DNA of 34,905 nucleotides, from the NCBI GenBank assembly GCA_002395235.1, contig DGWK01000033.1, positions 11,067 through 45,971 on the forward strand. The letters run 5' to 3'. Below the pieces are notes generated by a model. The model was not told where the DNA came from, did no database searches, and saw nothing but the letters and a program-made list of their open reading frames with translations. Positions within the stretch are counted from its first letter, which is position 1. Each line of letters starts with the position of its first letter. Below are positions 1-8,700 of this stretch, piece by piece. The stretch is from Lachnospiraceae bacterium UBA4260 (lineage in GTDB: Bacteria; Bacillota; Clostridia; Lachnospirales; Lachnospiraceae). Both the position numbers and the translations under genes were made by a program.

Positions 1-13
1 CCCTTTAATAATA

Positions 14-1093
14 TCAGACAGTCTCGTTCATCTTCAACAATTTAGCGGCCTGATCTGCCGCGATCAGGCTGTCTATGATCTCATCGAGATCCCCGTTCAT
101 CACCGCGTCGATCTTATAGAGGGTCAGCTTGATCCTGTGGTCCGTGACGCGCCCCTGCGGAAAATTGTAGGTCCGGATCTTCTCGGAGCGGTCTCCCGTG
201 CCCACCTGGCTTCTTCGCAGGTCCGCCTCCTCGTCGTGCCTCTTCTGCATCTCAAGGTCATACAATTTGGACCGCAAAAGAGCCCAGGCCTTGGCTTTGT
301 TCTGGATCTGGGACTTCTCCGTCTGGCTGTAGATGACGATTCCGGTCGGATAGTGAGTCAGTCTCACCGCGGAGTCGGTCGTGTTGACGCACTGGCCGCC
401 GTTGCCGGAGGCCCTCATGACGTCGATTCGGACGTCCTTGTCCGGAATGTCGATGACGATGTCGTCGTCCACTTCCGGGATGACCGCCACCGTTATGGTC
501 GATGTGTGGATCCTGCCGCCGGATTCCGTCGCGGGCACGCGCTGGACCCTGTGGACGCCGCTCTCATATTTCATCCGGGAGTAAGCGCCCTGGCCGCGGA
601 TCATGAAACTGACGGATTTCATACCGCCGATCCCGATCTCCTCAAAATCCAGTATTTCCGTTCTCCAGCCCCGGTTCTCCGCGTAGTGCACATACATCCT
701 GTACACTTCCGCGGCAAACAGGGCGGCCTCGTCTCCGCCTGCGCCGGCGCGGATCTCCACGATGACGTTCTTCTCATCATTGGGGTCCTTGGGAAGAAGG
801 AGGATCCTGATCTCATCTTCAAGTTCCGCGATCCTTTTTTTGGCCTCTGCCAGCTCTTCTTTGGCCAGCTCCCGCATCTCCTCGTCGCTCTCTTCCTCCA
901 GGATCATGAGGGAGTCGTCAGCCGCTTCCTTGCATTTGCGGTATTCGCTGTACGCTTCCACAAGAGGCGTCAGGTCGCTCTGCTCTTTCATGAGCTTACG
1001 GAACCTGTCCTGGTTGGAGGCAATATCGGGGCTTGCCAGCTCCCGCTGAATATCTTCATAGCGCAGCATTACGCTGTCGAGTTTGTCAAACAT
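14..1093 (-). CDS. prfA: Peptide chain release factor 1 (RF1)
   Basis: Class I release factor that reads UAA and UAG in the ribosomal A site and triggers peptidyl-tRNA hydrolysis. The 359-residue length is normal for the family. The universal GGQ catalytic motif is at residues 232-234 (context SGNGGQCVN), and the codon-recognition tripeptide is P-A-T at about 187-189 (HRVQRVPATES), the PxT form that marks RF1 rather than RF2 (SPF). Start is ATG with GGAG about 11 nt upstream. It is the last gene of a minus-strand group DUF1385-prmC-prfA; prmC, which methylates the GGQ glutamine, lies just upstream, so modifier and substrate are co-transcribed. The end of the transcript lies outside the window. 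Identification is secure. Confidence 0.98.
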   Translation of the reverse strand: MFDKLDSVMLRYEDIQRELASPDIASNQDRFRKLMKEQSDLTPLVEAYSEYRKCKEAADDSLMILEEESDEEMRELAKEELAEAKKRIAELEDEIRILLLPKDPNDEKNVIVEIRAGAGGDEAALFAAEVYRMYVHYAENRGWRTEILDFEEIGIGGMKSVSFMIRGQGAYSRMKYESGVHRVQRVPATESGGRIHTSTITVAVIPEVDDDIVIDIPDKDVRIDVMRASGNGGQCVNTTDSAVRLTHYPTGIVIYSQTEKSQIQNKAKAWALLRSKLYDLEMQKRHDEEADLRRSQVGTGDRSEKIRTYNFPQGRVTDHRIKLTLYKIDAVMNGDLDEIIDSLIAADQAAKLLKMNETV

Positions 1094-1120
1094 AAAATTC
1101 CGATCTCCATTTATATGCTC

Positions 1121-1171
1121 GCGTGTGCATAATTAAGGCTCGCAGCGCGAGCCGCCGCGCCGCGTGTGCAT
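1121..1171. repeat. GC-rich hairpin repeat, copy A
   Basis: The gap between prmC and prfA holds a perfect 7-bp hairpin, GGCTCGC (1137-1143), loop AGC, GCGAGCC (1147-1153). It is followed by GCCGCGCCGCGTGTGC and flanked by two exact 10-bp direct repeats GCGTGTGCAT at 1121-1130 and 1162-1171. The hairpin and the GCCGCGCC..GTGTGC tail recur upstream of addB (13011-13043), and a degenerate hairpin lies at 2101-2126. Read on the minus strand the hairpin is followed by CTTAATTAT, so weak terminator or processing activity is possible, but prfA lies directly downstream. Confidence 0.7.
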
Positions 1172-2055
1172 CACTGCCGTATGCTTTTGATCCCGCACAC
1201 AATGCGGTCATTTCCGCCGTAATCCTTTATCGTTCTCACGTCGTAGTAGCCGGCGTCCCTCATGAGAGTCGCGACGGCCTCGGCCTGGTCATAGCCGATC
1301 TCCAGAAACAGATAGCCGCCGGTCACCAGATGGCGCACCGCTTCCGGAATGATCCTTCTGTAAAAAGAGAGTCCGTCTTCTCCTCCGTCCAGCGCCATCA
1401 TGGGTTCATGGTCCCTTACTTCCGGCGCGAGGTGCTCTATGGTCTCCGTCTTTATATAAGGCGGGTTGGAGACAATAATATCGAACCTCTCATTCTCTCC
1501 TATAGGCGCAAAGAGATCGCCGCACCGAAGGTCAATCCTGTCCTTGAGTCCCAGGCGCTCCGCGTTCCTTTTTGCCATGGCAAGAGCTCTCTCCGAGAGG
1601 TCGGTTCCCACGCCCGTGGTCCCGTTTGAGTACTTTAAGAGACTGAGCAGGATACAGCCGCTGCCGGTGCACAGATCCAGGATCCGGTCCGAGTCGTGCA
1701 GATCCTTCATGATCTCCTCGATCAGATTCTCCGTGTCCTGCTCGGGGATCAGAACATCCGGGCTGACTTCGAAAGAAAGTCCCATAAAATCCCATTCTCC
1801 CAGGATATAGGCGAGAGGCTCCCGGTTTTTCCTTCGCGCCACGTACTCTCTGAAGAGCGCGGCCTCCTGCGCGGAGACAGGGCGCTCTCCGTCCAGAATA
1901 AGTGTCTGGAGGTTTGTTCCGCAAACATACTCAAGAAGGAGCCGCGTGTCCAGCTGCGCCTCCCTCTCCTCATTAAGTACCGGCGTAAGGACCTGTACGC
2001 CTTCCCGGTATAATTCCTTATACACGGCTGCAGCCGCTTCTTCTCTGCTGTTCAA
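1171..2055 (-). CDS. prmC: Release factor glutamine N5-methyltransferase
   Basis: S-adenosylmethionine-dependent enzyme that methylates the glutamine of the GGQ motif in RF1 and RF2. An N-terminal helical substrate-binding domain (about 1-85) is followed by a Rossmann methyltransferase domain. That domain carries the SAM motif DLCTGSGC near 127-134 and the hallmark NPPY at 197-200 (VSNPPYIKT), which holds the target amide. The 294-residue length is usual. The usual IPRPxTE segment reads IPEQDTE here. The chosen start is TTG at 2055, with AGGAGG only 4 nt upstream; that spacing is short but no better start is visible. It sits between DUF1385 and prfA in one apparent operon, the usual arrangement in clostridia. 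Confidence 0.96.
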   Translation of the reverse strand: MNSREEAAAAVYKELYREGVQVLTPVLNEEREAQLDTRLLLEYVCGTNLQTLILDGERPVSAQEAALFREYVARRKNREPLAYILGEWDFMGLSFEVSPDVLIPEQDTENLIEEIMKDLHDSDRILDLCTGSGCILLSLLKYSNGTTGVGTDLSERALAMAKRNAERLGLKDRIDLRCGDLFAPIGENERFDIIVSNPPYIKTETIEHLAPEVRDHEPMMALDGGEDGLSFYRRIIPEAVRHLVTGGYLFLEIGYDQAEAVATLMRDAGYYDVRTIKDYGGNDRIVCGIKSIRQ

Positions 2056-2100
2056 ACTGCCTCCTGATTGTACCGATTGTACTACCTTGCCGTCGATTTA

Positions 2101-2126
2101 TGTAAGGCTCCCACGGCGGGCCGCCG
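2101..2126. repeat. GC-rich hairpin repeat, degenerate copy B
   Basis: Immediately after the DUF1385 stop codon is GTAAGGCTC, a short imperfect hairpin (GGCTCCC, loop ACG, GCGGGCC), then GCCG. The AAGGCTC start and the GCCGCCG end match copies A (1136-1157) and C (13012-13034), but the stem has a mismatch and a G-T pair and the GTGTGC tail is missing. I treat it as a decayed or partial member of the same family. Confidence 0.45.
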
Positions 2127-3119
2127 TCATCGGTTCATTGCCGCCGCAGTGTTATTGCATTCGGCGTTATCTGAACAGGATTCTGCAGCCTGCTCAGCCG
2201 CGCCGAATTCGTCTGAGAGATACTTCTTCCAGTCGAATACCGCTTCCACGGAAGCGATTCCCACCCGAATCATATCGTCGTCCGGCTCCTTGGTCGTCAT
2301 AAGCTGCATCCACAGGCCGGGTTTCGAGATCAGCTGGATCAGCGGATTATTGCTGCTTCCCGCCAGGCGGATGATCTCATAGGATACGCCGGAGATCACC
2401 GGAATGAGCAGGATCCGCAGCACGACGCGCATGACGTGGCTGTCCGTCCGGATGAAAAAGAACAGAATAATGCTCACCAGCATGACAAACATCGTAAAGC
2501 TGCTTCCGCAGCGCTTGTGCAGGCGGGTGCTCTTTCTGGCGTTCTCCACGGTGAGAGGTAGCCCGCTCTCCAGGCAGTTGATGCACTTGTGCTCCGCGCC
2601 GTGGTACTGGTAGAGCCTCCGGATATCCTTCATGGCGGAGATCGCGGTGATATAGATCAGAAAGATCGAAAGGCGAAGAACTCCCTCAATAAGGACAAGG
2701 ATCCCCGGATTGCCGATCCTGCTGCTCACAAAATTGGCGATCGCATAAGGCAGAAGGATAAAAAGTCCGACTGCGATGACCATGGATGCGATAAGGATCA
2801 GCGTCGTGATCAGCTTCTCTTTGGGAGAATCCGGATCCGTCGTGTCCTCGGGATCGTACATGGAGGCGGAGTAATCCGTCACGCGAAGGCCAAGGACCAG
2901 CGAGTCGACGAGAACGAAGAAGCCGCGCACAACGGGAATGCTGCGCACCGGCAGATTCGAAAAGATACCGTCATACGTATCTTTTTTGATAACGATCTCG
3001 CCGTTCTCTTTGCGGACCGCGACAGCGTAGTTCCTGCCGTTCTTCATCATGACGCCTTCAAGGACCGCCTGGCCGCCGATCCCGCTGCAGTGCTGCTGCG
3101 GGCTGATAGTTTTACTCAA
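2127..3119 (-). CDS. DUF1385 family membrane protein (YqhQ-like)
   Basis: Member of the uncharacterised DUF1385 / YqhQ family; no biochemical function is established that I know of. Conserved signatures are visible: GGQAVLEGVMM near the N-terminus, YHGAEHK and HKRCGSSF in the middle. There are about four hydrophobic segments (LITTLILIASMVIAVG, ILVLIEGVLRLSIF, SFTMFVMLVSIILFFF, VVLRILLIPVISG). The frame is open to an ATG at 3173, but I prefer the TTG at 3119: it is preceded by GGAAAGGAAG at a good distance, and the upstream part would run into the rpmE terminator hairpin. That gives about 330 residues. It is followed by prmC and prfA, and rpmE precedes it, a gene order often seen in clostridia. 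The His and Cys motifs hint at metal binding, but that is inference. Confidence 0.88.
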   Translation of the reverse strand: MSKTISPQQHCSGIGGQAVLEGVMMKNGRNYAVAVRKENGEIVIKKDTYDGIFSNLPVRSIPVVRGFFVLVDSLVLGLRVTDYSASMYDPEDTTDPDSPKEKLITTLILIASMVIAVGLFILLPYAIANFVSSRIGNPGILVLIEGVLRLSIFLIYITAISAMKDIRRLYQYHGAEHKCINCLESGLPLTVENARKSTRLHKRCGSSFTMFVMLVSIILFFFIRTDSHVMRVVLRILLIPVISGVSYEIIRLAGSSNNPLIQLISKPGLWMQLMTTKEPDDDMIRVGIASVEAVFDWKKYLSDEFGAAEQAAESCSDNAECNNTAAAMNR

Positions 3120-3150
3120 TGCTCTTCCTTTCCGCACGAGTGTGCTTCTA

Positions 3151-3190
3151 ACGTAAAAAACAAGGCAGAGCACTCTCTGCCTTGTTTTCG
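3151..3190 (-). terminator. Rho-independent terminator after rpmE
   Basis: A perfect 14-bp stem (arms 3157-3170 and 3175-3188, loop CACT) ends in TTTT on the minus strand and lies about 20 nt past the rpmE stop codon. It also sits just upstream of the DUF1385 start, so it should limit read-through from rpmE. Confidence 0.85.
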
Positions 3191-3209
3191 TTTTTTCACT
3201 GCGATCGTC

Positions 3210-3413
3210 TTACTTGTTGTAGCCGTACTTCTTATTGAACTTATCGATACGTCCCTTAGCAGCGGCAGTCTTCTGTGTGCCGGTGTAGAAAGAGTGGCAC
3301 TTGGAGCAGACTTCGACGTGGATCTCAGGCTTTGTGGATCCGGTTACGAATGTGTTGCCGCAGTTGCAGGTCACAGTTGCCTGATAATACTTGGGCTGAA
3401 TAGAAGCTTTCAT
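3210..3413 (-). CDS. rpmE: 50S ribosomal protein L31
   Basis: Small ribosomal protein of 67 residues, starting MKASIQPKYY. It is the zinc-binding (C+) form: the cysteine pairs CNCG near residue 16 and CSKC near residue 35 are both present, which argues against the zinc-independent paralogue. The start is ATG at 3413 with AAGGAGG upstream; the frame stays open further upstream, but that part coincides with the leader hairpin and promoter. It is transcribed from its own strong promoter (3519-3547), has a leader of about 100 nt and ends at a terminator (3151-3190). Confidence 0.97.
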   Translation of the reverse strand: MKASIQPKYYQATVTCNCGNTFVTGSTKPEIHVEVCSKCHSFYTGTQKTAAAKGRIDKFNKKYGYNK

Positions 3414-3430
3414 GATTTTCCTCCTTACCT

Positions 3431-3468
3431 GAGCACCCGGGCCATAGGCCACCGGAGTAACGGTGCTC
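3431..3468 (-). promoter_or_regulatory. Candidate L31 leader hairpin
   Basis: In the rpmE 5' leader a 7-bp stem GAGCACC / GGTGCTC (3431-3437 with 3462-3468) encloses a second stem CCGG-GCC / GGC-CA-CCGG around the loop ATA (3437-3455), with an unpaired AGTAAC side. It sits immediately upstream of the Shine-Dalgarno sequence. Ribosomal protein leaders for L31 in Firmicutes have been described; whether this one matches that class I cannot test here. Confidence 0.55.
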
Positions 3469-3518
3469 TGTATGATTTTTTTGCTTTCTTTATTTGCCGT
3501 ACTGAAAACAGCGTTCAA

Positions 3519-3547
3519 ATTATAGCATGGCAGAAAACTATATGCAA
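3519..3547 (-). promoter_or_regulatory. Sigma-A-type promoter of rpmE
   Basis: On the minus strand TTGCAT (3542-3547) and TATAAT (3519-3524) are separated by exactly 17 nt. The predicted transcript starts near 3512, about 100 nt before the rpmE start codon. Confidence 0.85.
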
Positions 3548-3548
3548 C

Positions 3549-4346
3549 CTAAATCCTAAATTTTGTTTCATATAGCCTTTTCCCCCAGACTACAAACACA
3601 GCGGCGGCTCCCAGCGCAAAAAATATGATCCACATGGGACTTCGCAGCACCTCTCCCCACCCCGCTCTTCCGGCGGCCAAAATAGCGAGATTGCAGGTGC
3701 AGTGAAGAAGAAACGGGACTTCGAAGCGCCTTGTGAGTTCATAGGCCAGCCCGAACACAATTCCCATGATCGACGCGTAGATTCCCTGGAGGAAGTTGCC
3801 GTGCGCGAAGCCGAATAAGAGCGAGGAGATCAGGGCGGCTTCTATGGGAGAAAAGCCTCTGCGCAGCCGGTGATACATGATCCCCCGGAAGACCAGCTCT
3901 TCCGTAAAGGGAGAAAGGATCCCGTAGACGGCTGCCGCAAGCGCCGCCGAAGCCGCGTCCGAGTAAGCAGCCGCATTTCCATTCGAGAGCAGGATGTTGA
4001 GAAGAGCCGACAGGCAGATGGTGCCTGGCGGCAGGGAAGCGAGCAGCACACCAGCGTCCCTTCTCTTCGCGATCCAGGCGTTTTCGCTTCTGGCCCTGGC
4101 GATCATGACTTCCCTTCGCCCTTCCGAGAGGACCGGGACTACCGCTCCCGCGCAGGAGATCCCGAGGATAATCAGATCCGCAGTGCCGCTGAAAGCCTCA
4201 TAAAAGAAAGCCATGTCGGCGTTCGATGACAACAGCACGGACTCAAGGACTCGGTATAGGATGGCTCTGATCGTAATAAAGAGCACCAGATAGACAAGGG
4301 ACGGCCGCACGGCGTACCATCCGATCTCAACTTTCTCTCGCTTCAT
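3549..4346 (-). CDS. CPBP family intramembrane metalloprotease
   Basis: Polytopic membrane protein of 265 residues with the CPBP (Abi / CAAX prenyl protease-like, type II) signature. The motif FTEELVFRG supplies the glutamate pair and arginine, and it is followed by the two histidine motifs FGFAHGNFLQG and LLHCTCNLA. Hydrophobic segments occur throughout (for example VYLVLFITIRAIL and IIFFALGAAAVFVVW). Family members process prenylated or peptide substrates or confer bacteriocin immunity; the substrate here cannot be told. ATG start, with GGGGAG about 12 nt upstream. It follows the acyl-CoA dehydrogenase terminator closely and shows no clear promoter of its own, so expression by read-through is possible. 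Confidence 0.9.
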   Translation of the reverse strand: MKREKVEIGWYAVRPSLVYLVLFITIRAILYRVLESVLLSSNADMAFFYEAFSGTADLIILGISCAGAVVPVLSEGRREVMIARARSENAWIAKRRDAGVLLASLPPGTICLSALLNILLSNGNAAAYSDAASAALAAAVYGILSPFTEELVFRGIMYHRLRRGFSPIEAALISSLLFGFAHGNFLQGIYASIMGIVFGLAYELTRRFEVPFLLHCTCNLAILAAGRAGWGEVLRSPMWIIFFALGAAAVFVVWGKRLYETKFRI

Positions 4347-4379
4347 GGTAAAGTAGTTCTCCCCGCGGCAGTGAACGGC

Positions 4380-4421
4380 CCGGCAAACAAACAGCCCGGC
4401 GAATATTCTCGCCGGGCTGTT
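4380..4421 (-). terminator. Terminator after acyl-CoA dehydrogenase
   Basis: A perfect 13-bp stem (4390-4402 with 4409-4421, six-base loop) is followed on the minus strand by TTTGTTTG. It lies about 33 nt beyond the stop codon of the acyl-CoA dehydrogenase gene. Confidence 0.9.
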
Positions 4422-4453
4422 CCTAATCAGTATTGACAGCTGTCAGTCGCGGA

Positions 4454-5593
4454 TCAGCGAAGCATAGCGCCGCCGATGACCATCATCTGAACTTCACTGG
4501 TTCCTTCGTAGATCTCAGTGATCTTGGCATCTCTCATCATGCGCTCGATGGGATACTCGCGAGTGTAGCCGTAGCCGCCGAACAGCTGCAGGCATCTGCG
4601 TGTTACGTCGGAAGCGTTGGCAGCTGCAACGAGCTTAGCCTCTGCTGCGAGCTGTGTATAAGGCTTGCCTTCGTCGACAGCGTTTGCTGCGCGATAAACC
4701 AGCATCTTGGCAGCCTCGGTGTTAGCCTTCATCTTAGCAAGCTCGAACTGTGTGTTCTGGAACTTGGCGATCGGACGGCCAAACTGTACTCTCTGCTTTA
4801 CGTACTCAACAGTTACGTCGAGAGCGCCTTCTGCAATACCCAGAGCCTGAGCAGCGATACCGATACGGCCGCCGTCCAGAGTCATCATAGCTACCTTGAA
4901 GCCCTTGTTGACTTCGCCCAGGAGATTTTCCTTCGGAACCTTGACGTTCTCAAATACGAGCTCGCAAGTGCTGGATCCGCGGATACCCATCTTCTTCTCG
5001 TGGGAGCCGATGCTGAATCCTTCCATTCCCTTTTCCATGATCAGAGCGGTGATTCCCTTGTTGCCCAGGGACTTGTCTGTCATACCGAAAACGATGAAAA
5101 TGTCTGCATAACCTGCGTTTGTGATGAAGATCTTGGAGCCGTTTACCAGATAGTAGTCGCCCTTGTCTTCGAAAACAGTCTTCTGGCCTGCTGCGTCAGT
5201 ACCTGCGTTGGGCTCGGTCAGACCGAAAGCGCCGAGCTTCTCGCCGCTCAGAAGCTGGGGAAGATACTTCGCCTTCTGCTCTTCGGTACCGAACTTGTAG
5301 ATCGGCCAGGAGCAAAGGGATGTGTGAGCGGAAATGCCGACAGCAGTGGAAGCGCAAACCTTGGATACTTCCTCGATGCACTGTGCATAGGAGAGCTCAT
5401 CCAGTCCTGCTCCGCCGTATTCCTCGGGGAAAGGAATACCCATGAGGCCCATCTCTGAAGCCTGCTTGAAGGACTCTACGGGGAATTTCTCCTCCTCGTC
5501 GATCTCAGCAGCGATGGGAGCGCAGACTCCTGTAGCGAAATCGCGATACAGGGCGATCATCTCTTCATGAATTTCGTCGTTAAAAAAGTTCAT
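4454..5593 (-). CDS. Short-chain acyl-CoA dehydrogenase (butyryl-CoA dehydrogenase-like)
   Basis: FAD enzyme that reduces enoyl-CoA or oxidises acyl-CoA; clostridial homologues convert crotonyl-CoA to butyryl-CoA with electron-transferring flavoprotein. The 379-residue length and full domain order fit: an N-terminal helical domain, a beta domain with FGLTEPNAGTDA and KIFITNAGYAD, and a C-terminal helical domain with LQLFGGYGYTREYP. The catalytic glutamate sits in IYEGTSEVQ near 366, as in short-chain members. Start ATG is backed by AAAGGAGG. It stands alone with an extended -10 promoter and its own terminator; no crt, hbd, thl or etfBA genes adjoin it, unlike the usual butyrate operon. The substrate could therefore be butyryl-CoA or another short or branched acyl-CoA. 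Confidence 0.92.
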   Translation of the reverse strand: MNFFNDEIHEEMIALYRDFATGVCAPIAAEIDEEEKFPVESFKQASEMGLMGIPFPEEYGGAGLDELSYAQCIEEVSKVCASTAVGISAHTSLCSWPIYKFGTEEQKAKYLPQLLSGEKLGAFGLTEPNAGTDAAGQKTVFEDKGDYYLVNGSKIFITNAGYADIFIVFGMTDKSLGNKGITALIMEKGMEGFSIGSHEKKMGIRGSSTCELVFENVKVPKENLLGEVNKGFKVAMMTLDGGRIGIAAQALGIAEGALDVTVEYVKQRVQFGRPIAKFQNTQFELAKMKANTEAAKMLVYRAANAVDEGKPYTQLAAEAKLVAAANASDVTRRCLQLFGGYGYTREYPIERMMRDAKITEIYEGTSEVQMMVIGGAMLR

Positions 5594-5666
5594 TGCAACC
5601 TCCTTTGATATTAGCTAGTAATAGCATTTAGATAAAAAGTATAAATTTATAACTCTTATCCGTAGT

Positions 5667-5675
5667 ATTATATCA
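5667..5675 (-). promoter_or_regulatory. Extended -10 promoter of acyl-CoA dehydrogenase
   Basis: On the minus strand TGA-TATAAT forms an extended -10 element (TATAAT at 5667-5672). A convincing -35 hexamer is lacking (best TAGAAA at 17 nt spacing). The surrounding 5594-5754 stretch is AT-rich and noncoding. No strong terminator for the upstream addA gene is visible in it. Confidence 0.7.
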
Positions 5676-5754
5676 TTCCGGCTATTCATTTTCTACAAAA
5701 AATGCCACATTCTTCGCTTTATTTATATGGAATTGCGAAAAATTGCTATTTTGT

Positions 5755-8700
5755 TCACAAACTTATTGTTTCCCGAAGGGATACAGAGTAGATCAGTTTT
5801 TCTCTCACTTTTTTGCCGGTGATCTGTTCCAGCGCCCGCTCGTAGAGATCCAGCTGGATCTGATAGCGGTCCCGAAGCTCCTGCGCCTCTTCCACCCGGT
5901 CCGTCTTGTAATCCACAAGGATCAGCTGTCCGTCCTCTTCGAAATAGGCGTCGATGATACCCTGGACCAGCATGATCTCTTCATGGGGAAAGGCGGGATT
6001 TACGGCGTCCGCCTCGATCCCGAGCACGAAGGGCTGCTCTCGGAAAAGCTGCGCGCGCCCCGACGCGGCTGCCATTCTGGCTGCCAGGCCGCTCCGCAAA
6101 AAGGCGAGGATCCCTGCGGCCGGAAGGTCCCGCGCATAGGTCTGCGGAATGCGCCCCGACGCGGCCAGCTCCTCTCTCCAGGCGTTAAAAGCGCCTTCGG
6201 AGACGGACGCGGGCTCAGGGTATCTTCCGTAGTCGAAGAGCTCAAGCAGCCTGTGGACAGCCGTGCCGTACTCCGTGCCCGTAAAGGCGCTCTTTCCGGC
6301 CCCTCTCCCGCCTTCTTCGGAAGGCGAAGTCCGGGCGGATTCTCCGGCGGCTTCTCCCTCGCCGCTTTTGATTTTTAACTCCGAGGCGAAGGACGCGATG
6401 ACCGGAGCGGGTTTGTTCTCCGGAAACAGATCGTAGACGGAGTCGCCCTCCTCCGCCTCAAGGGACGCCATCTTGAGGTCTGACACAGAGGTCTTGGTGT
6501 AGAGCCCTTTGAGGTTTTCGTGCGCATATCTTCTTGAATAGATCGTCTCGAGCCGGCGCGCGAGCTCGGGATCCGGGAGCGGCGCTCCGCCGATCTCTCC
6601 CGCGCTGTCAATTTCCTGCCGCCGCAGTCCGTACCCTGTCTGCTGCTCCGCCTCCTGCCAAATCAGGTCCCCACTCGGGATCATGGTGATCCTGAAGTGT
6701 TCGGGGTGCTCCGCCGACGCGGCCGCGCACCAGAGCAGTTCCAGAAAGCTCTCGGAACCGGACAGAAGCGGGATCGGGAGCTTTTCTCCCGGTTTCATAC
6801 TGACGGGAATCTTCTTCTCCCAGTCAGAAGCTTTGGAAGGTTTGCCGAGGTATCCGGTGAGAATGAGCTTTTCCTTGGCGCGGGTCATGGCCACGTACAG
6901 GACCCTGAGCTCCTCGCCAAGGCTCTCCCTGCGGATCTTATCGGCGACCGCTTCCTTGCGCACCGTGCTGTATTTGGAACGCGTATCGCCCTTCCAGCAG
7001 TCCATGCCGATGCCCCAGTCGTTGTCGCAGATCAGACTCCCCTTGGTGTCGTGGAACTTGAAACTGTGCTGCTTGGCTGTACCTGCCACGATGCAGACCG
7101 GAAACTCCAGTCCCTTGCTCTTGTGGATGCTCATGATCCTGACGACGTCCGCGTTCTCATCGAGTATGTTGGCCTCACCGTAATCCACTTCCCTGTGGTG
7201 GACCTGGTCGATATAGCGCACGAAATCGAAGAGCCCGCGAAGGCCCATGGAATCGAAGGAGGCCGCCTGGGCCAGAAGAAGCTGCAGATTCGCCGTTCTC
7301 TGCTCTCCGCCGGGCAGCGCCCTGCAGTACTCCTCGTATCCTGTCTGCGTGACAAGCTCCGTGAGGAGCTCTCTGATCCGAAGATAGCTCACTTTTTCTC
7401 TCCATGCGCCCAGAAAAGCGAGAAAATCGCTGCATTTTTCCCCCAGAAGGCTGAGACCGTCCTGCTGGTCCTGCGCGGCTCTGAGATTCACTGCCGTGAA
7501 GAGGTCCGCATCAGTCCCTTTTCCGGCCAGACGGATCTGCGCAATCTCCTCTTCGCTGAAATTTCCCCAGTATCCCCGCAGAACGCCGTAGAGGGGAATG
7601 TCCTGCCTGGGATTATCCAGTACGCGCATCATATCCAGCACGCTCTGAATCTCCGTCGCCGAAAAATACCCGGTCTTGGATTCGATGTAATAGGGAACGC
7701 CCTGCCGCTCGAAGACGTCCCGGAACTCTTCATTCCATCCGGAGCCGCTCCGCAAAAGAACGACGATATCGCCGTAACGGCACGGACGCATTTCACTGTC
7801 ATCCCCTCTTACGGGAAGATGCCCGACCAGCTCTTTGATCTTTGACGAGACGGCCAGCGCCTCCTTCTGCCGGTCGCTGAGCTGCGCGATCTCTTCCGGG
7901 ACCTCTTCTTCCTCATCTTTTCCGGGGCCGGTGACCAGGAGCAGTTCTGTCTTGTAAGTCTCCGGGTCCGGGCTGTCCGGGTAGCTCGCACCGGTCTTGA
8001 GTGAAACCTCCGGCGTGTACTCGACGCCGCCGATCTCTTTTCGCATAATGCGGAAGAAGACCTCGTTGACGCTGTCGAGGACCTCGGCGCGGCTTCGGAA
8101 GTTGCTGTCCAGGTCAATTCGCTCTCTTTCATTATCCAGCTTGCGGTAGGACCCCAGCTTGTCCATGAAGATCTCCGGCCTCGCCAGTCGGAATTTGTAA
8201 ATGGACTGCTTGACGTCTCCCACCATGAACCTGTTATAGACGCCCTCGTCCTCGGTGGAGATCATGCGCAGCAGAAGTTCCTGCACGTCGTTGCTGTCCT
8301 GGTATTCATCGATCAGGATCTCGTCAAAATACTGCCGGTAAGCAAATGCGGCTCTGCGGGGCCGGTAGACGCCGTCTTCCCCTTTTTCCGTCAGGATCTC
8401 AAGCGCCAGGTGCTCGAGGTCGACAAAATCGATGACGTTTTTCTCTCTTTTGACCGCGGCAAAATATTCAAGAAAGCGGCGGGCCAGGTCGGAGAGCGCC
8501 TGCGCGGGCGCGTCCATCTCTCTCATGGTGGAAAGGATCTTCTCGTCGTCCTCTCCGGCGTACTTTTTGCAGAGCTTATCCACGGTATCCCTGGCGCTCT
8601 TTCTGAGGGCCACGGCAATCTCTTTTTTGGCAGGATCCACTTCCGGATTCTTCTTCGGATAGAATCGGGGAAGGGAGGAAGACTCCGCGGAAAGAATCTC

